A stretch of 64,000 nucleotides of DNA from Oceanobacillus damuensis (GCF_001618145.1 NZ_LQNF01000006.1:1-64000), one strand, 5' to 3'. Counted from the stretch's first letter, positions 42,338 through 51,977 are shown. Program-made: numbers and translations. Notes: generated by a model from the letters alone, not told the origin.

Positions 42338-43753
42338 GTGAAGCAGAATCATGCAATACCTTCCCTTAAAGACCTTACTGAACAATTCTCCGGCAAACTC
42401 CTTCTCAGAGAAGAAATTCCACTTGAAACGCATGCATTTCAACAACTCTTATCCTCTAAATTGCTGACAGCAAAGAAATCCATTCTTCGAAAACAATTCA
42501 ATTTTCAATGTCAACGCTGCGGAAATCAAAAAACGCATCTATTTGCAAAAATTCCTTGCCAAAAATGTAGTCGCAGACACGTGTATTGCCGCAAGTGTAT
42601 TGAAATGGGAAGAACGAGCGAATGCGAGATGCTTTATTACTGGACAGGCCCTGAGTCTCAATGGACCAAACATGACGATCCATGCTCATGGCAGGGGGAG
42701 CTTACATCCGTGCAGCAAAAAGCTGCAGAACGAATTGTGGCTGCAATTCAAACAATAGAACAGGAGCTGCTTGTTTGGGCTGTTTGCGGAGCGGGAAAAA
42801 CGGAGATGCTTTTTCCGGGAATTACAGATGCATTAAAACACGGCAAGCGTATCTGTATAGCGACACCTAGGGCTGATGTTGTCCAGGAACTGCTTCCCAG
42901 GCTGCAGAGGGCTTTTACAAAAGTATCTATTCAAGCGTTGTATGGGGGAAGTAATGATAAACAGGGAACCGCACAATTAATGATTGCCACCACACATCAG
43001 CTGCTTCGCTACCAGGCTGCATTTGATGTCATGATTATTGATGAAATTGATGCTTTTCCATACCATGCAGATGAATCATTGTCTTTTGCGGCCAGACGTG
43101 CCAAAAAAAACCAGAGTACAACAATCTATTTGACCGCCACCCCACGTAAGCAACATAAGGCCTTGATCAACCGAAAAAAACTTCCGCATGTTTTTGTTCC
43201 GGTCCGTTTTCATGGTCAACCCCTGCCGGTACCGAGAAAAAAGATGTGCTTTGGCTTAAAAAGAGACCTCCACAAAAATTTTCCCCCATCCCCATTTTTC
43301 AAATGGATGAACAGCAGACAAAATCCCGACAGGCAACTTCTTATATTTGTACCAACCATATCACTCGCAGAAAAATTGAAGGATAATGTCTTTAAAATCC
43401 TGCAGCAGGAAGGTCAGATACATTCAAAGGAAAAACTGCAATATGTACATGCCGCTGACCCTGACAGGGAGAACAAAGTACAGGATTTCAGAGAAAGGAA
43501 GATTTCTGTCTTGATTACAACAACGATTCTTGAAAGAGGGGTGACCTTTCCATCTGTAGACGTCGCAGTTTTTGATGCAGGCCATGAAGTATTTGATGAA
43601 GCCGCACTTGTCCAGATAGCGGGGAGAGCCGGAAGAAGTCCAGATGATCCAACCGGGGAAGTGATGTTTTTTCACGATGGGAAAACAGAGAATATGGTGC
43701 AGGCAATCGAATCAATAAAATCGATGAATAAGAGGGGAGGTTTCGCTCGTTGA
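42338..43753 (+). CDS. comFA: ComFA, competence DNA-translocation helicase
   Basis: The 471-residue superfamily 2 ATPase has an N-terminal four-Cys zinc finger (CQRCGNQKT...CQKCSRRHVYCRKC), Walker A (AVCGAGKTEM), Walker B (IIDEIDAFPY) and the helicase C motif QIAGRAGR. ComFA drives single-stranded DNA through the membrane during transformation. GTG start with an AGTGAGTGATG upstream. It overlaps comFC by 4 bases; comFB, present between them in B. subtilis, is missing. Confidence 0.95.
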   Translation: MKQNHAIPSLKDLTEQFSGKLLLREEIPLETHAFQQLLSSKLLTAKKSILRKQFNFQCQRCGNQKTHLFAKIPCQKCSRRHVYCRKCIEMGRTSECEMLYYWTGPESQWTKHDDPCSWQGELTSVQQKAAERIVAAIQTIEQELLVWAVCGAGKTEMLFPGITDALKHGKRICIATPRADVVQELLPRLQRAFTKVSIQALYGGSNDKQGTAQLMIATTHQLLRYQAAFDVMIIDEIDAFPYHADESLSFAARRAKKNQSTTIYLTATPRKQHKALINRKKLPHVFVPVRFHGQPLPVPRKKMCFGLKRDLHKNFPPSPFFKWMNSRQNPDRQLLIFVPTISLAEKLKDNVFKILQQEGQIHSKEKLQYVHAADPDRENKVQDFRERKISVLITTTILERGVTFPSVDVAVFDAGHEVFDEAALVQIAGRAGRSPDDPTGEVMFFHDGKTENMVQAIESIKSMNKRGGFAR

Positions 43754-44430
43754 ATTGCCTTTGGTGCTACAAGGAAATTATCCCTGAAATAACGTGGTCA
43801 AATCTATTTCAGATGGACAGGCCGAAGCCTTTATGTGCTGGCTGTGAAGAGAAATTAGTGTTGCTTGAAGGTCCACGCTGCAGCAAGTGCAGTCGTCAAA
43901 CGGATGATAAGATATGTGCTGACTGTCTTTGGTGGAAAGGTAACGACCAACTTGATCCAATTGAATTCAATTATTCGATATTTCCCTACAACAGTTTGAT
44001 GCAAGAGATTATAGCCAAATGGAAATATCGCGGTGATTATATCCTTGGCGAAATTTTTAAAACATACATGGTCGATGCATTTCAAGAGAAGTTTTCCAAA
44101 ATCAAAAAGGAAGCGTATGCAGTACCAATCCCTTTAAGTGAAGAACGGGCAAAAGAAAGAGGGTTTAACCAGGCGGCAGTATTGGCGAAATATCTTCCAG
44201 TAAGAAATGCTGACATTCTATCAAGGAAACACGGAGAAAAGCAATCGAAGAAAAAGCGAATGGATCGAATTTATACGGAGAACCCCTTTTTTATGGAAAC
44301 GACTATTAACAAACTGGTGATTCTTGTCGATGATATATATACAACCGGAACAACTTTACGCCATGCAGCATCTATGCTGAAAAGCCACGGATGCCAGAAG
44401 GTTTACGCTTTCACATTGGTTCGTGGTTAG
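43750..44430 (+). CDS. comFC: ComFC, competence phosphoribosyltransferase-like protein
   Basis: The 226-residue protein has an N-terminal four-Cys zinc ribbon (CAGCEEKL, CSKCSRQTDDKICADC) and a C-terminal phosphoribosyltransferase fold with VILVDDIYTTGTTLRHA-type loop (read here as VDDIYTTGTTLR). ComFC works with ComFA in DNA uptake. TTG start with GGGGAGG upstream inside comFA's end. The short overlap indicates coupling. Confidence 0.93.
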   Translation: MNCLWCYKEIIPEITWSNLFQMDRPKPLCAGCEEKLVLLEGPRCSKCSRQTDDKICADCLWWKGNDQLDPIEFNYSIFPYNSLMQEIIAKWKYRGDYILGEIFKTYMVDAFQEKFSKIKKEAYAVPIPLSEERAKERGFNQAAVLAKYLPVRNADILSRKHGEKQSKKKRMDRIYTENPFFMETTINKLVILVDDIYTTGTTLRHAASMLKSHGCQKVYAFTLVRG

Positions 44431-44471
44431 AACTAGTTATGCTATAATTAATGGAAAGAGGGAATACGAAA

Positions 44472-44897
44472 ATGGCTGAATTAGCAAATTGCACCCGTTG
44501 TGAAGCAGTTTTTGTAAAAAATTTACGGGATATATGTCCAAACTGTTATAAAAAAGAGGAAGAAGCATTTCAGAAAGTCTATAAATTTTTAAGAATAAGA
44601 AAAAATAGAGAAGCAACATTAATAGAGATTGTGGAAGCAACTGGAGTGGAAGAGACTTTGATCACTAAATTCGTGAAAGAGAAACGTCTTCATGCTGCAG
44701 ATTTTCCTAAACTTGCTTACCCTTGTGAAAACTGCGGGGCAAATATTGTTTCAGGAAAACTTTGCATCTCCTGTGCCGAAGAATTAAAAAAAGAGTTGGC
44801 AGCATTTGAAGAAACTGAAAAAATAACGGAAGAAGTGCGCATTAGAGAAGCTTCAGGCAAGAGTACCTATTATGCGATGGAAAAACATAAGAAATAA
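44472..44897 (+). CDS. yvyF: YvyF, flagellar operon protein
   Basis: The 141-residue protein is of the YvyF family, which carries zinc-binding Cys pairs (CTRCEAVFVKNLRDICPNC, CENCGANIVSGKLCISC) around a short helical core (EIVEATGVEETLITKFV). It always lies before flgM in Bacillus and its role in motility is unclear. ATG at 44472 is chosen because AGAGGGA precedes it; a start 7 codons upstream lacks a site. Confidence 0.9.
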   Translation: MAELANCTRCEAVFVKNLRDICPNCYKKEEEAFQKVYKFLRIRKNREATLIEIVEATGVEETLITKFVKEKRLHAADFPKLAYPCENCGANIVSGKLCISCAEELKKELAAFEETEKITEEVRIREASGKSTYYAMEKHKK

Positions 44898-44903
44898 ATA
44901 CAC

Positions 44904-44930
44904 TAAACTATTTGTGTAACGAGCCGATAA
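44904..44930 (+). promoter_or_regulatory. SigD promoter upstream of flgM
   Basis: TAAA (44904-44907), 15 bases, then GCCGATAA (44923-44930): near-perfect SigD consensus (TAAA-N15-GCCGATAT). It lies 57 bp before flgM and after yvyF, as in B. subtilis. Confidence 0.85.
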
Positions 44931-44986
44931 TAGAAGTAAGATCAATTGTCCGCAGATTATTTTGAACAGGGAGAGGTGGAGCTCAA

Positions 44987-45247
44987 ATGAAAATTAATGG
45001 ACCAAATCATACGAACTTCAATCCATATAAACAGCAAATACAAAAACAGACAGAAGTGAAAAAGGATATTCAATCGAAAGACCAGATTGAAATATCTAGT
45101 CAGGCAAAACAGCTACAGGAGAATGAAAAAGTAAGTGAAGAGCGCGCAGCCTATGTACAGGAGATAAAACAAGCAGTTGATTCAGGCGAATATAGCGTAA
45201 ATCCGGAAAAAACCGCACAAAAAATGCTTGAATTCTGGTCGAAATAG
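44987..45247 (+). CDS. flgM: FlgM, anti-sigma-D factor
   Basis: The 86-residue anti-sigma factor binds and holds SigD until the hook is complete. Visible features are MKINGPNHTNFNPYKQQ, the C-terminal helix AYVQEIKQAVDSGEYSVNPE, and KMLEFW. GGAGAGGTGG precedes the ATG. It is driven by SigD itself from the promoter above, giving feedback. flgN follows after 34 bases. Confidence 0.95.
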   Translation: MKINGPNHTNFNPYKQQIQKQTEVKKDIQSKDQIEISSQAKQLQENEKVSEERAAYVQEIKQAVDSGEYSVNPEKTAQKMLEFWSK

Positions 45248-45281
45248 CTTTTTTTGCAATGCATAGGAGGAGGGCTTCATA

Positions 45282-45770
45282 TTGTCCGTTCAATTAATCA
45301 TACAGTCAATGGAGGAGCTCGTGAAAATACATGAGGACTTATTATCCGTTTCCACTGAAAAAACAAGTACAGTCAAAGAAGGTTCAATTACTAACCTGCA
45401 GGCTCTATTAGTAAAGGAACGCAAAATCATCCGAATTTCCGAGCAAACAGAAAAGAAAAGGCAGGCTGCAGTGGAATCTTGGTGCAAAGAGAACAAGGCG
45501 AAGGCAGAAGAAGCGACAATAACCAATATTCTTCAAAAAGTCCAGGACCAATCAGAACAAGTGAGACTTGAAAATGCCGCGATAAAACTGACAGAGGTTA
45601 TTACAAAGCTGAAGCAGCAGGAACAGTTGAATCATGTACTCATTAGTCAGTCCATGCAATTTGTTCAACTGTCCATGGATTTAATGAGTCCTACTTTAAA
45701 AAATATGAATTATGGAGTCAATAAAGAAACGAACGTCTCAAGCCGATCTGTTTTTGATTCCAAGGCTTAG
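45282..45770 (+). CDS. flgN: FlgN (YvyG), FlgK/FlgL chaperone
   Basis: The 162-residue helical protein of the FlgN family is encoded between flgM and flgK, as B. subtilis YvyG. It keeps the hook-associated proteins soluble for export. TTG start (AGGAGGAGGG upstream). Long coiled-coil-like helices and conserved order are the evidence; sequence identity alone is modest. Confidence 0.9.
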   Translation: MSVQLIIQSMEELVKIHEDLLSVSTEKTSTVKEGSITNLQALLVKERKIIRISEQTEKKRQAAVESWCKENKAKAEEATITNILQKVQDQSEQVRLENAAIKLTEVITKLKQQEQLNHVLISQSMQFVQLSMDLMSPTLKNMNYGVNKETNVSSRSVFDSKA

Positions 45771-45796
45771 ATTATCGAGTAGAAGGAGCAAGGCAA

Positions 45797-47308
45797 ATGA
45801 GTACTTTTCACGGTTTGGAGATGGCAAGACAAGCATTGTCCACACAACAGTCCGCATTATATACAACTGGTCATAATATAGCTAACGCCAACACGGAAGG
45901 CTATACAAGGCAACGGGTTAATTTTGAAACCTCTTCAGCATATCCGGCAGCATCACGTAATCGTCCCGAAATTCCAGGACAGATGGGGACAGGGGTAGAG
46001 GCAGGAACTGTTCAGCGTATCCGCGATCAGTTTTTGGATTCTCAATTTCGCAGTGAAAATAGTACTTCAGGATATTGGACGACCAGATCTGAAGCACTTA
46101 GCCGGATGGAGACACTTCTTAATGAACCATCGGAAACTGGGTTATCCACAACAATCGATCAATTCTGGCAATCGCTGCAGGACCTTGCCGTCAATCCGGA
46201 AAACTCAGGTGCACGGTCTGTCGTGCTTCAACGAGGACAAGCATTGGGAGAGACGTTTAACTATTTCTCTGAATCACTGACAACGATTCGTAAGGATTTG
46301 GAAGCTCAAATTGAAGTAACCGTTAATGATGCCAATACTTTACTTGAAGGAATTGATGAACTCAATAATCAGATCAAAAATCTGGAAACACATGGTTATG
46401 CCGCAAATGATTTGTATGACCGCAGGGATACAATGATAGACCAGTTATCAGAAATAGTCAGTATCAATGTCGAATATGATACGAGTCATATTCCAGACAA
46501 AAAATCGGGTGATGGCGTTGCTACAATCAGTATTGTTAATGATACAGGGACTGTTATGACAGAGATGCTCAATGGAGTGACCGGAGAAGTGAAACTCTTT
46601 GAATCAGTCTATACAGATGCAGAATCATTATCGGTTATTGATAAGATTACCGCTGATGGTGCTGATGCTGGAATCATGTCTACAAATGGCTCCCTTAAAG
46701 GGCTGATAGATGCTTATGGCTATACGGATGGATCGAGTGCTGCCGGAGATTACCCCGAGATGATCCGTCAGCTGGATGAAATGGCATATGAAGTAGCGAC
46801 AGCCTTCAATGCACAACATCAGGAAGGACAAATAGGTTCTGGGGCGGATGCAGCCGATGGGGATTTATTCTTTACTGATTTTGGCGATGGGGAAAATGCA
46901 CATATTGGTGCAGCAGCTGCAATTTCTGTATTGCTCTCTGACGGAAGCCAGATTGCAACAAGTTTAAATGGAGATTCCGGAAACGGTGATAACGCGTTGA
47001 AGCTTGCAGCAGTATTCGATAATCCGGCCACCAACCTGGACGGTGCGTCCATTAAAGACTTTTACGAATCACTTATCGGTGATCTTGGGGTGACTGCAGA
47101 GCATGCAAACCGCATGACGGCCAACACCGGCACACTGCTGGATCAGGTGGAGAATCAGCGTCTGTCAGTAAGTGCAGTATCGCTTGATGAAGAGATGACT
47201 AATATGATTAAGTTCCAGCATGCATATAATGCAGCTGCCAGAAACCTGACAGCGGTAGATGAGATGCTAGATCGAATCATAAATAATATGGGATTAGTAG
47301 GAAGGTAG
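45797..47308 (+). CDS. flgK: FlgK, hook-associated protein 1
   Basis: The 503-residue protein joins the hook to the filament together with FlgL. N-terminal motif HGLEMARQALSTQQSALYTT and the GHNIANANTEGYTRQRV signature are typical; the C terminus (VSAVSLDEEMTNMIKFQHAY) is the coiled-coil that mixes with the N-terminal helix. AGAAGGAG precedes the ATG. Confidence 0.97.
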   Translation: MSTFHGLEMARQALSTQQSALYTTGHNIANANTEGYTRQRVNFETSSAYPAASRNRPEIPGQMGTGVEAGTVQRIRDQFLDSQFRSENSTSGYWTTRSEALSRMETLLNEPSETGLSTTIDQFWQSLQDLAVNPENSGARSVVLQRGQALGETFNYFSESLTTIRKDLEAQIEVTVNDANTLLEGIDELNNQIKNLETHGYAANDLYDRRDTMIDQLSEIVSINVEYDTSHIPDKKSGDGVATISIVNDTGTVMTEMLNGVTGEVKLFESVYTDAESLSVIDKITADGADAGIMSTNGSLKGLIDAYGYTDGSSAAGDYPEMIRQLDEMAYEVATAFNAQHQEGQIGSGADAADGDLFFTDFGDGENAHIGAAAAISVLLSDGSQIATSLNGDSGNGDNALKLAAVFDNPATNLDGASIKDFYESLIGDLGVTAEHANRMTANTGTLLDQVENQRLSVSAVSLDEEMTNMIKFQHAYNAAARNLTAVDEMLDRIINNMGLVGR

Positions 47309-47317
47309 GCGATCACA

Positions 47318-48190
47318 ATGCGTGTAACTCAAGGAATGTTATCAAATAATATGCTTCGGAATTTAAATAACAGTAATTCAAAAATGAGTTCGTATATGGA
47401 TCAATTAAATACCGGGAAGAAGATATCCCGTCCTTCCGAAGATCCTGTGGTTGCCATGAAAGGCATGGGCTATCGTACAGAATTGGTAAGAGTGGAACAA
47501 TTCCAGAGAAATACGAACGAAGTGCATAACTGGATGGATAATACCGACTCGGCACTGGATCAGGCTACTTCTGCAATGCAGCGTATCCGGGAACTTGCCG
47601 TACAGGCAAGCAATGGAACATATGACAAGGAAGAGCTTGCAAACATAAGTGAAGAAGTCAATCAGCTAAAAGAACATCTCGGTGAAATAGCTAACACAAA
47701 TGTAAATGACAAATATATTTTTAATGGAACAAAAACAGATACACCACCGATAGACCCGGAAACAGGTGCTGTAGACTTTGCAACTTCAGAAGTGCTTATT
47801 GAAGTGTCAAGCGGTACCACATTAAAAGCAAATGTCAGTGGAGAAGATGTCTTCGGTGGGGAACCAGGAATATTTAATGCAATCGATGGATTTATAGATC
47901 GCTTAGACACTGGTGAAGAAATTGATTCAAGTATTGCAGAAATTGATGCAGGGATTAATAACATTATTAATTCTCGTGCTGAATTGGGTGCAAGGATGAA
48001 TCGTCTGGAGCTTGTTGAAAACCGTTTGGGTCAACAGGAAGTCATCGCGACACAGACAATGTCGAATAATGAAGACGTTGATTATTCAGAAGCAATTATG
48101 CATTTGATTACACAGGAGAGTCTTCACCGTGCTGCATTATCTGCTGGATCAAGAATTATTCAGCCTACCTTGGTCGACTTTTTGAGATAA
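47318..48190 (+). CDS. flgL: FlgL, hook-associated protein 3
   Basis: The 290-residue flagellin-like protein follows flgK after nine bases. N-terminal helix MRVTQGMLSNNMLRNLNNSN and LNTGKKISRPSEDPVVAMKG are typical, and the C-terminal helix is present (NEDVDYSEAIMHLITQES). It is the second junction protein. It is followed by a hairpin, so yviE may use a separate promoter or read-through. Confidence 0.96.
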   Translation: MRVTQGMLSNNMLRNLNNSNSKMSSYMDQLNTGKKISRPSEDPVVAMKGMGYRTELVRVEQFQRNTNEVHNWMDNTDSALDQATSAMQRIRELAVQASNGTYDKEELANISEEVNQLKEHLGEIANTNVNDKYIFNGTKTDTPPIDPETGAVDFATSEVLIEVSSGTTLKANVSGEDVFGGEPGIFNAIDGFIDRLDTGEEIDSSIAEIDAGINNIINSRAELGARMNRLELVENRLGQQEVIATQTMSNNEDVDYSEAIMHLITQESLHRAALSAGSRIIQPTLVDFLR

Positions 48191-48195
48191 GCAAT

Positions 48196-48240
48196 CAATA
48201 AACCCTGGCCCAAAATAGGGGCGAGGGTTTGTGTTTTTTC
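48196..48240 (+). terminator. Hairpin with T-run after flgL
   Basis: AAACCCT and AGGGTTT with inner GGCCC/GGGGC form an imperfect stem, followed by GTGTTTTTTC. Confidence 0.65.
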
Positions 48241-48365
48241 AGCAGGGAAACCATCATTGCAGCGAAGGCGCTCGCTCTACGGCGTACGCAAATTCCTTCG
48301 TTTTCTAAAAGACAAGCATATGGATTACGGATAGGAAAATGAATTTTCTGAAGGGAGTTTGAAGG

Positions 48366-48929
48366 ATGAAATTACCTCAAATCCGAATGCAATCACAAAT
48401 GGCCCAAATACAGATACAAAAAACGGAAGGACAGCAGCAAATTTCACAGCCGCATGCAGAGCTTACAATCCGGCAACCAAATGCACAGGTTTCTATTCGA
48501 ACTAACCCAGGAAAACTGCACATTGATCAGACACAAGCATGGGAAGACATGAACCTGATGCATATTACGAAGCGAAACAAGAAATTTGCTCAGGAAGGTG
48601 TCAATTCGCTGATGCAAGGAATTGCAAGAAGGGCAAGACAGGGTAATGAGCTGATGCGGATAGAAAATGGTGGTAATCCGCTTGTAAGTCAGGCAGCGCA
48701 AAATAGCTCTACCCCGATGAAATCACTTGGTATACAGTTCATTCCTTCGCACTTTTCGGTCAAAACAAGCTATCAACCTGCAGAAGTACAGATAGATGTG
48801 CAAACGAATAAACCTGTTATCGAAGCAAATGCAAGAAAACCGGAGTTCAATTATCAAAGAGGCACAGTGGAAACCAGCTTAAAACAGCATCAGGAATTGG
48901 AAATAAGTTTTACCAATCTTCTCGTATAG
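48366..48929 (+). CDS. yviE: YviE (DUF6470), flagellar cluster protein
   Basis: The 187-residue protein of the YviE family has a Gln-rich repetitive N terminus (KLPQIRMQSQMAQIQIQKTE, GQQQISQPHAELTIRQPNA) with alternating polar beta-like repeats. It lies between flgL and fliW as in B. subtilis; a role in motility is not known. GAAGGGAG precedes the ATG. Confidence 0.88.
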   Translation: MKLPQIRMQSQMAQIQIQKTEGQQQISQPHAELTIRQPNAQVSIRTNPGKLHIDQTQAWEDMNLMHITKRNKKFAQEGVNSLMQGIARRARQGNELMRIENGGNPLVSQAAQNSSTPMKSLGIQFIPSHFSVKTSYQPAEVQIDVQTNKPVIEANARKPEFNYQRGTVETSLKQHQELEISFTNLLV

Positions 48930-48945
48930 GAAAGGATGATTAACA

Positions 48946-49392
48946 GTGAACATACAAACGAAATACTTAAGTGAAGTGGAAATTGAAGAAAATAAATTAA
49001 TTCATTTTCCTTTTGGGCTGCCTGGTTTTGCCGAAGAGACCGAATTTGTGTTATTGGATTTACCGGAAAACCCGGTCTTTCAGATTTTACAGTCTGTTAA
49101 GTCTGCAGAAATAGCGTTTATTGTGACAAATCCATATCAGCTGTATCAAAAGTATACTTTCCATCTCGAGGAAAGCCTTCTTGAAAATTTACATATTAAT
49201 GATGAAAAGGAGGTAGCGGTTCTGTCTATCGTTACTTTGAAAAATCCGTTCCACACAAGCACGTTAAATTTAAAGGCGCCGATTATCATTAATTCCAATC
49301 TAAAACAGGGAAAGCAATATATTCTTAATACGGAGGAGTATTCATCCCAAGCTCCCATTGTTCCTCCCATTCCCGAAGGAGAGGTAAAATAA
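48946..49392 (+). CDS. fliW: FliW, flagellin-binding antagonist of CsrA
   Basis: The 148-residue FliW protein ([40 protein letters not shown]) binds flagellin in the cytoplasm and releases or binds CsrA, coupling flagellin translation to export. Start GTG (TGATTAACAGTG context, weak GGAAAGG). The stop shares a base with csrA's start. Confidence 0.95.
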   Translation: MNIQTKYLSEVEIEENKLIHFPFGLPGFAEETEFVLLDLPENPVFQILQSVKSAEIAFIVTNPYQLYQKYTFHLEESLLENLHINDEKEVAVLSIVTLKNPFHTSTLNLKAPIIINSNLKQGKQYILNTEEYSSQAPIVPPIPEGEVK

Positions 49393-49619
49393 TGCTAGTA
49401 CTTACAAGGAAGAAAAATGAAGCGATACAGCTTGGAGAAGATATCGAGATCACCGTTCTTGCCATAGAGGGTGATCAAGTGAAAATCGGGATTAATGCAC
49501 CAAAGTCGGTTGACATTTATCGCAAGGAAATCTATGTGGATGTCCAGCAGCAAAATAACGAAGCAGCGAATGTGCCGCTTGACATACTTGAACTACTGAA
49601 AGAAAGAAAAAATAAATAA
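49392..49619 (+). CDS. csrA: CsrA, RNA-binding translational regulator
   Basis: The 75-residue CsrA begins [20 protein letters not shown] and has [14 protein letters not shown]. It binds GGA motifs in the hag leader and blocks flagellin translation; FliW antagonises it. Overlapping start with fliW (ATAATGC). In B. subtilis hag follows; here flaG is the next gene and no hag is found in the window. Confidence 0.97.
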   Translation: MLVLTRKKNEAIQLGEDIEITVLAIEGDQVKIGINAPKSVDIYRKEIYVDVQQQNNEAANVPLDILELLKERKNK

Positions 49620-49682
49620 AATCTTCTTCATATATCTTCTTTCTCATCCGATATAAAAATAAAAGTTGAGGAGTGTTACGGG

Positions 49683-50051
49683 ATGAAAGTGGAAGGGACA
49701 GTGTCCGGAACCCAAACTTTAATGAGCAGTGATTACACCATGAAATCGATAACTCCAGTCACTCGTAGTGAAGATGCAATCCAAATTAAACAGGGAAACG
49801 AACAACCAAAGACCGAATCGGTTACAAATAAAGCTGATCTGGAAACAGCAATTTCCAAATTGAATGATTTTATCGAACCATTGAGACGGAATCTTAAATT
49901 TGAGCTTCATGACAAGCTGGAAAAATATTATGTCACAGTGATAGATTCCAATACAAAAGAAGTAATTAAAGAAATTCCTCCGAAGAAAATGCTTGATATG
50001 TATGCTGAAATGGCAGATTTCATGGGATTTCTGATCGATAAAAAAATATAA
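49683..50051 (+). CDS. flaG: FlaG (YvyC), flagellar protein
   Basis: The 122-residue FlaG family protein has the conserved C-terminal domain LKFELHDKLEKYYVTVIDSN then TKEVIKEIPPKKMLDMYAEM. It affects filament length in other bacteria. It lies 63 bp after csrA, with CCGATAT at 49648-49654 as a possible SigD -10 element, and 11 bp before fliD. Confidence 0.9.
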   Translation: MKVEGTVSGTQTLMSSDYTMKSITPVTRSEDAIQIKQGNEQPKTESVTNKADLETAISKLNDFIEPLRRNLKFELHDKLEKYYVTVIDSNTKEVIKEIPPKKMLDMYAEMADFMGFLIDKKI

Positions 50052-50062
50052 GGAGCGATAGT

Positions 50063-51547
50063 ATGAGCATGAGAATTGGCGGTCTTGCCAGTGGTATAGA
50101 CACGGACTCCATCATCAAGGACCTGATGAAAGCGGAACGGATGCCATTGGATAAGATGGAACAGGACAGAATAAAACTGGAATGGCAGCGGGATGCTTTT
50201 CGTGACATTAATAAAACATTGCTTGAACTGGATAATATGATGCTCGATATGAAAATGAGCAATACCTATAATTCCAAGCAAGTAACTTCCACCATGGAAG
50301 GAGCAGTATCAGCAACCGCGACATCGAGTTCAACGAATGGGACGTATAACATAAAAGTTACAGAACTAGCTTCTTCTGCGATTAATGTTAGTACTGCAGA
50401 AATTGGTTTTGGGGCTGATGAAAGGTTGTTGAACCATGTTACTACTGAAAATACCATTTCATTTGTTACCTACGATGCAGAAGGAAAAGCCAATACACCG
50501 CATGTTTATGAAATAGGCGAAAATGATACATTAAACGATATCATTAAACGGATTAATGATGATCCGGAGAACAATGTGCGGATGACCTTTGATAATAACA
50601 CAAAAAAGGTAATCATGGAGACTACCAGAACTGGCAAATATAATACAGATGGGGTACAGGAAATTGAATTTGAAGGTGAATTTTTTACTGCATTAAAACT
50701 AGAACAAGGGAAAGAAGATGGCGGCAAAAATGCCTTATTCACATATAATGATAACTACACAGTTGAATCCAAAGAAAACAGCTATACCCTAAACGGGATC
50801 ACATTCCAGTTTAATAATAAGACAACTGAGAATGCAACCCTGACAGTGAACAATGATGTCGATGCCTCCTTCGATAAAATTATGGCATTTGTGGACAAGT
50901 ACAATGAAGTGGTTGAAACATTAAATGGTTCACAGCAGGAAGAGCGTTATAGAGATTATCATCCATTGACGAAGGAACAAATGGAAGAAATGTCTGATAA
51001 GGAAATAGAACTATGGGATGAGAAGGCAAAAAGCGGACTGCTGAAAAGTGAAAGTGCCATTACAAGCGGATTATTCGATATGCGCCAAAGCTGGTATTCG
51101 ACAGTGAATACTGCTGCCAGCGGTGGACAGTATTCTTCACTTACCCAAATAGGAATATCTACTTCAAGTGACTATTTGGATGGCGGTAAACTTATTGTGG
51201 ACGAAGAAAAGCTGAGAACTTCTCTCCAGCAGGACCCTGCAAGTGTGCAAAAATTATTATCCAATAGTAGTACCGGGGCTGAACGCGGGCTGGTAAACAG
51301 ACTGGAGGATGCAGTCGAAAGCACAATGAAAAAGATTAACCAGCGTGCAGGAAAAGGTACAGATACATTGGAAAATTACACATTAGGCAAACGAATGAAG
51401 GACCTTAATGCCAGAATTGGTGCTTTTGAAGATAGGCTTGTCCAGGTTGAGAACCGCTACTGGAAGCAGTTTAACGCGATGGAGCAGGCGATTTCCATGA
51501 TGAACCAGCAATCAGCTATGCTCATGTCCAATTTCGGAGGCTACTAA
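50063..51547 (+). CDS. fliD: FliD, filament cap protein
   Basis: The 494-residue cap protein (HAP2) has the N-terminal FliD domain (RIGGLASGIDTDSIIKDLMK) and the C-terminal coiled coil (ENRYWKQFNAMEQAISMMNQ). It sits at the filament tip and helps flagellin fold. GGAGCG precedes the ATG. It is expressed with flaG, fliS and fliT. Confidence 0.97.
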   Translation: MSMRIGGLASGIDTDSIIKDLMKAERMPLDKMEQDRIKLEWQRDAFRDINKTLLELDNMMLDMKMSNTYNSKQVTSTMEGAVSATATSSSTNGTYNIKVTELASSAINVSTAEIGFGADERLLNHVTTENTISFVTYDAEGKANTPHVYEIGENDTLNDIIKRINDDPENNVRMTFDNNTKKVIMETTRTGKYNTDGVQEIEFEGEFFTALKLEQGKEDGGKNALFTYNDNYTVESKENSYTLNGITFQFNNKTTENATLTVNNDVDASFDKIMAFVDKYNEVVETLNGSQQEERYRDYHPLTKEQMEEMSDKEIELWDEKAKSGLLKSESAITSGLFDMRQSWYSTVNTAASGGQYSSLTQIGISTSSDYLDGGKLIVDEEKLRTSLQQDPASVQKLLSNSSTGAERGLVNRLEDAVESTMKKINQRAGKGTDTLENYTLGKRMKDLNARIGAFEDRLVQVENRYWKQFNAMEQAISMMNQQSAMLMSNFGGY

Positions 51548-51575
51548 ATTGACAAGTAAGGAGTGGATGAAGTAA

Positions 51576-51977
51576 ATGGCAGCAAATAAAGCTTATCAAA
51601 CCTACCAGAACAATTCGGTAAATACCGCTTCAGGCGGCGAACTGACATTAATGCTGTACAATGGATGCATGAAGTTCATTAAACAGGCGATCAAAGATAT
51701 GGATGAGAAAAACTATGAAGCGAAAAATAGAAATATCCAAAAAGCCCAAAACATTATTCAGGAATTGATGATTACGTTAGATCCTAACGTAGAAATTTCA
51801 AAGCAGATTCTTCCTTTATATGAATTTATGAAATATCAGCTAAAGGAAGCAAATATAAAAAATGATTCTGCAAAACTCCAAGAAGTCTTAGTATTTGTCA
51901 CAGATTTCCGAGATACATGGAAGCAGGTAATCATTAAGAACAGGCAACAGCAATTCTCGCAAGGTGCCCACGTTTAA
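51576..51977 (+). CDS. fliS: FliS, flagellin export chaperone
   Basis: The 133-residue FliS protein (AYQTYQNNSVNTASGGELTL, MLYNGCMKFIKQA) keeps flagellin unfolded for export. Ends sharing the base before fliT's start (TAATGA-type overlap). GTAAGGAGTGG precedes the ATG. Confidence 0.96.
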   Translation: MAANKAYQTYQNNSVNTASGGELTLMLYNGCMKFIKQAIKDMDEKNYEAKNRNIQKAQNIIQELMITLDPNVEISKQILPLYEFMKYQLKEANIKNDSAKLQEVLVFVTDFRDTWKQVIIKNRQQQFSQGAHV

